A stretch of 64,000 nt of DNA. It comes from Loktanella sp. IMCC34160 (GTDB lineage: Bacteria; Pseudomonadota; Alphaproteobacteria; Rhodobacterales; Rhodobacteraceae). The stretch covers positions 310,001 through 374,000 of the forward strand of contig NZ_SELP01000003.1 of the NCBI RefSeq assembly GCF_004145845.1, written 5' to 3'. This document shows, piece by piece, positions 50,159 through 56,437 of the stretch. The notes beneath the pieces are model-generated. The model was given only the letters and a program-made list of their open reading frames with translations. It made no database searches and was not told where the DNA came from. Both the position numbers and the translations under genes were made by a program. Position 1 is the stretch's first letter. Every line of letters starts with the position of its first letter.

Positions 50159-51646
50159 TCAACGGAAGACCCCGCCAAGGTTCGAATTGCTGAGGCCACC
50201 CGAGGGGGCAGGCGCGGGCGCCGGTGCCGGTGCGGGGGCAGGTGCCGGGCGCGGGGCGGGCTGTGCCGTGCGGGTACTGCCGGAACTGGTTGCCCGCGGG
50301 GCAGGGGCCGCCGCGACCGGCGCCGGACATTCAATTTCGTCCTGAAGGATGATCTGCCGGAACAGGTCGACCGTCGGTTCGCGATTGACCGGGTCCAGCC
50401 CGTCAATTTCGGCAAAGTAGCGGTCGACCGACGCGCGGCTTCCATTGCCCCAGACGCCATCGATGGACGAGGTATAGCACCCCATCCGGGCCAGTTCCGT
50501 TTGCAGCACGCGTGCCAGTTCGACGTCGGGCGGGTCAAAGGCGCCACCTGCGACGAGCGTCTGGAACAAGTCGGGGTCGGAATCGCGCAGGGCGCGCCGC
50601 GCTTCGAGATTGTCGAAGGTGACCTCGTTGGAATTCACGTCGCCAGCGGCCGCGTCGTCGATCACCTCAAAGCTGGCCTCCTGCCCCTCGATGATGCCGA
50701 TGATGATCGAGGGTGTCGGCAGCCCGGCAGCCACGGGCAGGGCGGCAATCTGCGCGGCGGGCGGGGCGACGAAGATCACGGTGTTGTCGTCAACCACGGT
50801 CAGATCCCGCGCTGTCGGTGCCGCGCTGACGACCTCGGACGACGAAACAGGTTCGATTACTGGCGAGAGCGAGACAACGTCGTCGCCGACGATACTGACA
50901 ATTGGAGAGTCCGTGTCGACGACCGGCCCTGTATCGACCGTGACGAGAAGGCTGGTGTCGTCCCCGGTGGCCGCAATCGAAACCGTGTCAGAAGATGTGA
51001 TTGTGGTTTCGGCAGGGGCGCTCTCGGCTGTCATCGGGACCGGCGCAAGCGCGTCCACCCCGACCCAAAGGCCCGCCAGTCTTTCCTGCAATGTCGCCTC
51101 GGCACCGTTGGTCAGCCGATCTGTCAGGCGTCCATTCGCCGCTTCGCAGGTGCCGTCGGGCCCCGCTGTGGCCGCCATGTAAAGCGACAGGCCCGCTGGC
51201 AGGTCAGGAAACTGTATCCGTCCCGCCATGCCGGGGCTGCCCGCGCAATCTTCGATCAGCAAAACAACGTCCGTTGTTCCCGCCGCCGCGTAGGAGGACA
51301 GCAATCCGCCAACCGCCGACCGCGCGTCGCCGCCACCTTGCCCCATCAGGATCGGACCGGCGGTTTGCACGGCGATCGGCCCTGCGAAGTAGATCATGAC
51401 ACGGGGCGTACCGGCCATGTCCGAAATGGCGCCTGCCATGGCATCGGCGCCGAGTTCGCGGCGCAGCGATACCGGTCCAAGACCCGCGGCGCCGAGTGCT
51501 TCAGAGGCATGAAAACTGTCTGCAAAGGCCGAGGGGGCGCTGCGCGACGGATTTCCGATCACCAGAACCGACCAATCCTGTGCCAGTGCGGGCAGGGCAC
51601 TGGACAGAAGGACGGCACCTAGAAAAGCTGATCTGAAAAAACGCAC
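50159..51646 (-). CDS. Exported caspase-fold-like protein with a broken active site and a peptidoglycan-binding-like C-terminus
   Basis: A 495-residue protein with a signal peptide of about 22 residues. Residues 25-190 resemble a caspase/metacaspase domain (WSVLVIGNPSRSA, VMIYFAGPI, VVLLIEDCAG). The catalytic YFAGHG histidine is replaced (YFAGPI, 86-91) and the DACR cysteine motif reads EDCAG (Cys134), so it is probably a pseudo-enzyme. A Val/Asp/Ser-rich middle leads to a peptidoglycan-binding-like repeat near 375-415 (LARVLQTELARMGCYTSSID) and a Pro/Ala tail. It lies 27 bases upstream of the murein hydrolase gene, suggesting an operon. Confidence 0.7.
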   Translation of the reverse strand: MRFFRSAFLGAVLLSSALPALAQDWSVLVIGNPSRSAPSAFADSFHASEALGAAGLGPVSLRRELGADAMAGAISDMAGTPRVMIYFAGPIAVQTAGPILMGQGGGDARSAVGGLLSSYAAAGTTDVVLLIEDCAGSPGMAGRIQFPDLPAGLSLYMAATAGPDGTCEAANGRLTDRLTNGAEATLQERLAGLWVGVDALAPVPMTAESAPAETTITSSDTVSIAATGDDTSLLVTVDTGPVVDTDSPIVSIVGDDVVSLSPVIEPVSSSEVVSAAPTARDLTVVDDNTVIFVAPPAAQIAALPVAAGLPTPSIIIGIIEGQEASFEVIDDAAAGDVNSNEVTFDNLEARRALRDSDPDLFQTLVAGGAFDPPDVELARVLQTELARMGCYTSSIDGVWGNGSRASVDRYFAEIDGLDPVNREPTVDLFRQIILQDEIECPAPVAAAPAPRATSSGSTRTAQPAPRPAPAPAPAPAPAPAPSGGLSNSNLGGVFR

Positions 51647-51728
51647 GCGCAGATGTCCAATCGATGAATCGTCTCAAGGGTATCACACGGCAAAGGGGCC
51701 TGTCTTGTCCACCACGGACTCTCAATCG

Positions 51729-51960
51729 TTAGTTGATTTCTATTATGAAGGAGTGGGTGGTCCCCGAGGTGTCGTTCCAACCGGCCGCGCCAACGTTTTC
51801 GCGCTCACTGTCAAAGCTGATTATGGCGTAGCGTTCCGGGTTGCCCTGCCCGGATCAGGCGGGGATCGTCATACAGCACCGAAAGCGCGTCGGGGTCATA
51901 GGGTCTGGCGGGCCGGAAGCCATTCGCCACAAGGTTAGAGTAGTCCGCGCCCCTACAGCT
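51729..51960 (-). pseudogene. Probable decayed, frameshifted gene fragment
   Basis: The 316-base stretch 51647-51962 has no intact gene. On the minus strand, frame A reads protein-like through ADYSNLVANGFRPARPYD and SVLYDDPRLIRAG. The +1 frame then carries on GNPERYAIISFDSERENVG, GWNDTSGTTHSF and IIEIN, with a stop at 51729. Both segments have GC-rich third positions, so one single-base change near 51850 would join them. The 5' end would run into the DUF1036 gene, so this looks like the tail of a lost gene. I do not recognise the family. Bases 51647-51728 show nothing. Confidence 0.35.
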
Positions 51961-51962
51961 CC

Positions 51963-52379
51963 CTATCCTGATGGCGGTGGTGTCAGGAACAATGTCCATC
52001 GCTCGGTGCGCAGGGTGTCGACCTCGTGAAAGGGCGCTTCGATGAAGCCGCGCACGATGCAATCGCCCTCGCCCCGGATTTCGAACTTGTCGGGCGCAAC
52101 ACACATCCGAGTCGCGCCAGAAAGAACAATCTTGCCAAAGACGTCCTGTGCAAAAACATAGACGTAACGAACAGAAAGCTCCTCATCGATCACGTTTGCA
52201 CATTGGTTCGGGCCAATCGTCCACCAACCCGAGGTTTCCAACACATTTTCATCAAATTTTCCGATTGCCACGTTGACCACGTCAAATGTCTGGTTGCACA
52301 CGGCGAATTCAGCCCTGACACAGGTGCCGAAAAGCACAATTATGCAAGATATTACATAGGCTAAGTTGGTTTTCGGCAT
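51963..52379 (-). CDS. DUF1036 exported protein
   Basis: A 138-residue protein with a cleavable signal peptide (cut near CVRA, about residue 23). The mature part carries the DUF1036 pattern: FAVCNQTFDVVNVAIGKFD, GWWTIGPNQCANV, YVYVFAQDV and later cysteines (MCVAPDKFEI, DCIVRGF), likely to form two disulfides. Function is unknown. Codon use is slightly more AT-rich than in the T6SS genes. It is divergent from the small exported protein at 52525 and upstream of the decayed fragment. Confidence 0.8.
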   Translation of the reverse strand: MPKTNLAYVISCIIVLFGTCVRAEFAVCNQTFDVVNVAIGKFDENVLETSGWWTIGPNQCANVIDEELSVRYVYVFAQDVFGKIVLSGATRMCVAPDKFEIRGEGDCIVRGFIEAPFHEVDTLRTERWTLFLTPPPSG

Positions 52380-52524
52380 AGGTCATTTTCACTCTGGCTT
52401 TGTCAGACTATGCGCAGATTGGGCCCTTGCGAAGTGGGAAATCGGTCACATAAATCCGCCGATACGTATAACTGTGACACTGCTCCCTCTAAAAAAGTTG
52501 GTTGAGTCCTGCTATATTAAGGCC

Positions 52525-52950
52525 ATGAAACGCATTTTGCTTCTCTCAGTCGCCGGTATCGGCCTTTCCGTCGCGGGTTCGTTTGGACTTTCTGTTGCGC
52601 ATGCATCGATGTTCGAGCCCCTTGGCCAAAGCCCGATTTCCGTGGATGCGCAGACCACCCGCGAGGGCGTTGCTTTGCGCCGCGTTACCGCATCGGTCAC
52701 AGAGAACAAGAGTGAGCTGACGGTGCCGCTGTCGATTGACGAGGTGCTTGTGCCTGCTTCGGTTGCGGTTCTTGGGCTTCACGGCGAGGAAGTGATCCCG
52801 CAGGATGGCGCTGTTGATGACCAGCCCGTTCAGGTGACGCAGAATGCACCAGCGTCAGGTTCGGCAACCTATCCCTCGCCACCGTACCCGCTTGGCCCGA
52901 ATGGCGAGCAGGCGTTGCAGTCGCTCTGGCTTCTTGGTGTTTTTCGCTAA
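52525..52950 (+). CDS. Small exported hypothetical protein
   Basis: A 141-residue protein with a signal peptide (MKRILLLSVAGIGLSVAG start, cut near AHAS). The mature region has a charged middle (ALRRVTASVTENKSELTVPL) and a Pro/Ser/Tyr-rich C-terminus (YPSPPYPLGPNGEQ). I recognise no family. The annotated start is supported by AAGG just upstream. A TATATT sequence at 52513-52518 lies only 6 bases before the ATG and is too close for a normal leader. It precedes the exported protein at 53030 and the Exb/TonB-like operon on the same strand. Confidence 0.6.
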   Translation: MKRILLLSVAGIGLSVAGSFGLSVAHASMFEPLGQSPISVDAQTTREGVALRRVTASVTENKSELTVPLSIDEVLVPASVAVLGLHGEEVIPQDGAVDDQPVQVTQNAPASGSATYPSPPYPLGPNGEQALQSLWLLGVFR

Positions 52951-53029
52951 CTACCAGTTGACTTGAACGTCCCGTTCCCCCCCAAATGGCATTGTAATTA
53001 TTGCCAGACTAAATTCATTGGGGGGCCAA

Positions 53030-53473
53030 ATGTCGAAATATTCCCATGGTTTGACGCGGGCGCTGGCTTTTGCTGGCATCCTTGCCGCAAGCACGACCGC
53101 AGCCATCGCACAAGACGATTCCAGCTTTGATCTGCAACTGAACGCGGCGGCGGATACCACCGCGGGCAGCTGCCGCCTGACTTACGTCGCGACCAACCAG
53201 TCAGACCAGGCCTTCGACCGGACGGCCTATGAGGTGGGCATCTTCAATGCCGAGGGTGCGGTGACCCGCCTTCTGGTTCTGGAATTCGGGTCTCTTGTCG
53301 CTGGGAAGACCAAGATTCTCCAGTTCGATCTGGCCGAAAGCAGCTGTGCGTCGATCTCGCGGATCGTGGTGAACGACGTGGCGGCCTGTACGCTCGCGGA
53401 TGGCACCGAGTCGGACTTTTGCCTGTCAAATCTCATTGCCAGTTCCCGAACTGCGATTCAGTTCGGTATTTGA
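53030..53473 (+). CDS. Small exported hypothetical protein ahead of the ExbB-like gene
   Basis: A 147-residue protein with a signal peptide of about 31 residues (cut after AAIA) and a mature beta-rich domain. Four cysteines are seen in the mature part (GSCRLTYVATNQ, SSCASIS, AACTLADG, FCLSNL), which suggests two disulfides. The fold might be Ig-like, judging from the strand pattern and length, but this is a guess. GGGGGG lies upstream of ATG 53030. A hairpin at 53477-53498 follows, before the ExbB-like gene. Confidence 0.65.
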   Translation: MSKYSHGLTRALAFAGILAASTTAAIAQDDSSFDLQLNAAADTTAGSCRLTYVATNQSDQAFDRTAYEVGIFNAEGAVTRLLVLEFGSLVAGKTKILQFDLAESSCASISRIVVNDVAACTLADGTESDFCLSNLIASSRTAIQFGI

Positions 53474-53476
53474 TCC

Positions 53477-53498
53477 AAGCCCTCAAGTTGGGGCTTTT
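53477..53498 (+). terminator. Possible terminator between the exported-protein gene and the ExbB-like gene
   Basis: AAGCCC (53477-53482) and GGGCTT (53491-53496) form a 6-bp stem with an 8-base loop, running into TTTT. It is short, but close to a stop codon and followed by a T-run. Confidence 0.4.
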
Positions 53499-53522
53499 GG
53501 CCCCGTGATCGGAGCCTGACCG

Positions 53523-54179
53523 ATGTCATCCCTGTTCGAATCCTTACCTCTGGACCTGTTCAACCCGGCGACCGTGGCCATCTTCGTCACTCTTGCCGGC
53601 CTGTCCTTCATTGCGGTTGCGGTCGGTCTTTATAAGACCGTTCAGTTTGCGCGCCTCGGTGTCGGTCGGCGGAAGGCGGCGGATCAAATCCTTGAAAGCT
53701 GGCTGTCGGGACGGCCCGATGATGCGATCCGCGAAGCGGCGGGGCGACGGTCGGTTCTGGCGCGTGTGCTGCAGTCGGTGTTCTCGGGCCTGCAATCCCG
53801 GCCCGGCGATGCCGCCTATGCCGAAGAACTGGGTCGCCAGTCTGCAATCATCGAACTGGCCCGGATGTCCGAGCGTATGCGCCTTCTGGACATGGTGGTG
53901 CAGGCGGCGCCGATGCTGGGCCTTCTTGGGACTGTCATTGGGATGATCGACGCCTTCAGCGTCCTGTCCCTGTCCGAAGGGGCGGTTGACCCCGCCGGTC
54001 TTGCAGGTGGCATCTGGTCGGCGCTGACAACCACTGCCGTCGGGCTGGGCATCGCGCTGTTTTCCTTCTTCATCGCAACATGGTTCGAAGGTCAGATTGA
54101 TCGGGAACGCAACCTGATCGAAGCGGTGATCTCTGCCGCGATCCACGGGCGGGTCGATCCGAACGCCCGTCTGGGCTAG
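53523..54179 (+). CDS. MotA/TolQ/ExbB proton-channel family protein
   Basis: A 218-residue inner-membrane protein with three hydrophobic segments (about 17-38, 121-142 and 163-188). The conserved block reads LLDMVVQAAPMLGLLGTVIGMIDAF, and later IWSALTTTAVGLGIALFSFF with the channel threonines. It would form the five-fold stator pore that, with ExbD-type partners, converts proton flow into mechanical work. It is the first gene of a four-gene unit with two ExbD-like genes and a TonB-like gene. Confidence 0.92.
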   Translation: MSSLFESLPLDLFNPATVAIFVTLAGLSFIAVAVGLYKTVQFARLGVGRRKAADQILESWLSGRPDDAIREAAGRRSVLARVLQSVFSGLQSRPGDAAYAEELGRQSAIIELARMSERMRLLDMVVQAAPMLGLLGTVIGMIDAFSVLSLSEGAVDPAGLAGGIWSALTTTAVGLGIALFSFFIATWFEGQIDRERNLIEAVISAAIHGRVDPNARLG

Positions 54180-54188
54180 GGCGCGCAC

Positions 54189-54650
54189 ATGTCGGGGAAC
54201 TCGCGCCTCAATCTGCCGGTGCGCAAGCGGAGCTACCGCTTTGCCCTGACGCCGCTTGCGGATGCGATGTTTCAGCTGCTGATCTTCTTCATGCTGTCGT
54301 CCAGTCTGACCCCCTATTCCCTGCTGACCCTGCAAACCGCGACTCAGGTGTCGGACGAACAGGCCGCCCCGGGCGAGGAAACGACCGCCTCGGACTTGCC
54401 AGAGGAGGCCGCAGAGCCGGGCGATGTCGCGCTTTGGACGATCGAGGCCGGTTCGGTTCTGGTCGGCGGCCAGTCTTTCGGATTTGATGCCCTGTCCGCT
54501 CTGGCCGGGGCGCTGGGCACACCGTCGGCCCCGGCCGATGTCATCCTTGTCGTTCGCACCACGGCGCAGGTTCAGGACGTTGCGACCGTGCTGGAGGCAC
54601 TTCAGGCCGCCAATGTGGCGTCCGTCCAGGTCTCGACAGGGGCGATCTGA
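54189..54650 (+). CDS. ExbD/TolR-like protein with the conserved channel aspartate
   Basis: A 153-residue bitopic protein: basic N-terminus, one transmembrane helix (about 21-42) and a periplasmic TolR-like domain. Asp25 in LTPLADAMFQLLIFFML matches the proton-relay aspartate of ExbD. The periplasmic part starts with an acidic linker (ASDLPEEAAEPG) and ends with the TolR-like VATVLEALQAANVASVQV segment. It is encoded 9 bases after the ExbB-like gene and one base before the second ExbD-like gene. Confidence 0.9.
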   Translation: MSGNSRLNLPVRKRSYRFALTPLADAMFQLLIFFMLSSSLTPYSLLTLQTATQVSDEQAAPGEETTASDLPEEAAEPGDVALWTIEAGSVLVGGQSFGFDALSALAGALGTPSAPADVILVVRTTAQVQDVATVLEALQAANVASVQVSTGAI

Positions 54651-54651
54651 C

Positions 54652-55056
54652 ATGGCGCTGCGCAAGGTTCTCCCCCCGGACGCGAACCGGCTGAAGGTCG
54701 ATAACTCCTTCTTCATCGTCAATATCGTGCTTCTTCTGATCCTGTTCTTTCTCGCAACGGGGCAGCTTTTGAATTCGCCCAGCTTTGGCGTCGAACTGTC
54801 CGAGACCGAGGAGCTGCCGGTCGAAATCCTGCCGTCGCCGCTTTTGATCGTGAATGCGGATGGGTCGTTGTCACTGGACGGCGAACCGATTGCGCCGGAG
54901 CTTCTGGGCCCGGCATTGGCCAATCAATCCCGTGTTCACCTGCTGATCCCCAAGGATTCCCCCGCCACGCAGCTGATTGACCTGCTCGCGCGGCCGGAAT
55001 TGTCGACGGTCGAGGTCAAGCTGGTCACGATCCACTACCGGGGAGAGGCGGAATGA
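54652..55056 (+). CDS. Second ExbD/TolR-like protein, channel aspartate replaced by asparagine
   Basis: A 134-residue bitopic protein with its helix at about 20-40 (SFFIVNIVLLLILFFLATG). Counting from the shared FF pair, Asn24 sits where the first copy has Asp25. The periplasmic part resembles the first (PLLIVNADGSLSLDGEPIAP, RVHLLIPKDSPATQLIDLL). The start ATG at 54652 follows the previous stop by one base, and its stop overlaps the next ATG (ATGA), so the four-gene unit is tightly coupled. It may be a non-protonatable partner in a heterodimeric stator. Confidence 0.85.
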   Translation: MALRKVLPPDANRLKVDNSFFIVNIVLLLILFFLATGQLLNSPSFGVELSETEELPVEILPSPLLIVNADGSLSLDGEPIAPELLGPALANQSRVHLLIPKDSPATQLIDLLARPELSTVEVKLVTIHYRGEAE

Positions 55057-56435
55057 GCTTTCTTCCCTATGGGCGCGGATCGTTCAGTGGCTGGACCCTG
55101 GCCTATGTCGCGTCGGGCGCTGTCCACGCCGCGGCCGTGGCCGGGTTCATGGGGGCTTTTGCCGATGCCTTTACCAAGGAAGAACAGGCACAGGATGTGT
55201 CCTTTGTCGTGACCCTTGAACGGCTGGACGCCGATACGCTGGCTGGGATTCTGGAACAAGAGGGCCTTGCAGGGGCCGACGGGGAGGTTGACGACGGGAC
55301 CAACCCCGAGAGCCTTGAGCCAGAGGAGGTTGCCGCAGCGCCCGCCGAGGAGCCCGAGCCGGAAGTTCCTGAGGAACCGCCCGCCGAAGAGTTGACGGCA
55401 GAGGCGCCGGAAGAGTTGGTTCCCGAGACGCCAGATGCGCTTGAACCTGAAACCATCGCGGCCGCCCCTGTCGAAGAACCAGAAGCGCCTGCGCCGTTGG
55501 AACCAGAGGTTCTTGCGCCAGAACCGGTCGCCCCCGAGCCGGTGATCGCAGAGCCGGTCCCGCTGGACGATCCCGACCTAAGCCCGATCCTGCCGGAAAC
55601 CGTTGCGGCGTCTCCTATCATCGCCGAACGGGAAACCATTTCCGCCACAGCACCTGTTGCGGCCCCAATCGCACCGACACCGGGACCAGAGCCTGAGGTG
55701 ATCGCCGCCGCCCCGCCTGCCACGACCGAGACCGTGACAGCGGTTTCAACTGCGCCGCCGCCGCGCCCGGCAGAGGACCAGCAGCGTCCGACACGAACAG
55801 CCGCGCCACCATCTGAACAGGACCTGGCAATCGGCGAGTTGATTCAGCGGATTCGCTCTGCCCTTTCCGATCCCTGCCTGATCGCCCTGCCGCGTCGGGA
55901 TGGGACGGACGGCGTCGGGCTTGCAATGATTTCCGCCCGGGATGGGGCGATGGAGGAGTTCGCCCAAGGTGTTCTGACCGCCGAGGATGCCGACATTCGC
56001 CAGACCCGGACGCTGGTTGATCCGCGCCAATGCGCTGCACTGACCTATATCCGGCAAAATGTGGATTACCCGGCGACGCGCATGGGTCTGCGGATCGACA
56101 ACCTTGAAATCGCATCGGGCGGACGGTTGACGGGCGTTCTGCGGGGGGGATCGGGCCGCTACATCACGCTCTTGCTGGTGGACGACAACGGGGTTGTGCA
56201 GGACCTGCAACGGTTTATGTCATTCTCGGGTAACCTTGCGCGGTTCGACGTGCCGGTGACCCGCAACGGCCCACCGCGCGATACCAGCCAGATCCTTCTC
56301 GCCCTGGGCACGCTGCGGCCCCCGACCGATATCCGCGAACGCAACGGGCAATTGGCCGAGGACGTGTTTTCCGGCCTTTCCGGCGATCTGGCGGATGGCG
56401 CCTATATCGCGATTTCGACCTTCGACGTTAGATAA
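55053..56435 (+). CDS. TonB-like energy-transducing protein with a T6SS-locus-specific C-terminal domain
   Basis: A 460-residue bitopic protein. One N-terminal transmembrane helix (about 15-37, containing ASGAVHAAAVAG with a His, as in TonB) precedes a long Pro/Glu/Ala linker (about 85-215) of periplasm-spanning type. A folded C-terminal domain (about 255-460) has SDPCLIALPRRDGTDGVGL, RTLVDPRQCAALTYIR and YPATRMGLRIDN. The C-terminal domain is not the classic TonB fold, and a similar Asp-x-x-Gln-Cys-Ala pattern occurs at the C-terminus of the kinase PpkA. It presumably carries ExbBD motion into the periplasm. Confidence 0.75.
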   Translation: MSFLPYGRGSFSGWTLAYVASGAVHAAAVAGFMGAFADAFTKEEQAQDVSFVVTLERLDADTLAGILEQEGLAGADGEVDDGTNPESLEPEEVAAAPAEEPEPEVPEEPPAEELTAEAPEELVPETPDALEPETIAAAPVEEPEAPAPLEPEVLAPEPVAPEPVIAEPVPLDDPDLSPILPETVAASPIIAERETISATAPVAAPIAPTPGPEPEVIAAAPPATTETVTAVSTAPPPRPAEDQQRPTRTAAPPSEQDLAIGELIQRIRSALSDPCLIALPRRDGTDGVGLAMISARDGAMEEFAQGVLTAEDADIRQTRTLVDPRQCAALTYIRQNVDYPATRMGLRIDNLEIASGGRLTGVLRGGSGRYITLLLVDDNGVVQDLQRFMSFSGNLARFDVPVTRNGPPRDTSQILLALGTLRPPTDIRERNGQLAEDVFSGLSGDLADGAYIAISTFDVR

Positions 56436-56437
56436 CC

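Noticed and set aside
50200-50270. Short tandem repeat rich in GCCGGTGCC
   Set aside because: It encodes the Pro/Ala tail of the caspase-like protein; a low-complexity coding tract, not a repeat element.
52513-52518. TATATT as a -10 box for the exported protein at 52525
   Set aside because: It lies 6 bases from the ATG with no good -35; only a leaderless transcript would fit, which I cannot support.
55300-55700. Repeat-like stretch rich in GAGCC and GAACC
   Set aside because: It encodes the Pro/Glu linker of the TonB-like protein, as usual for such linkers.
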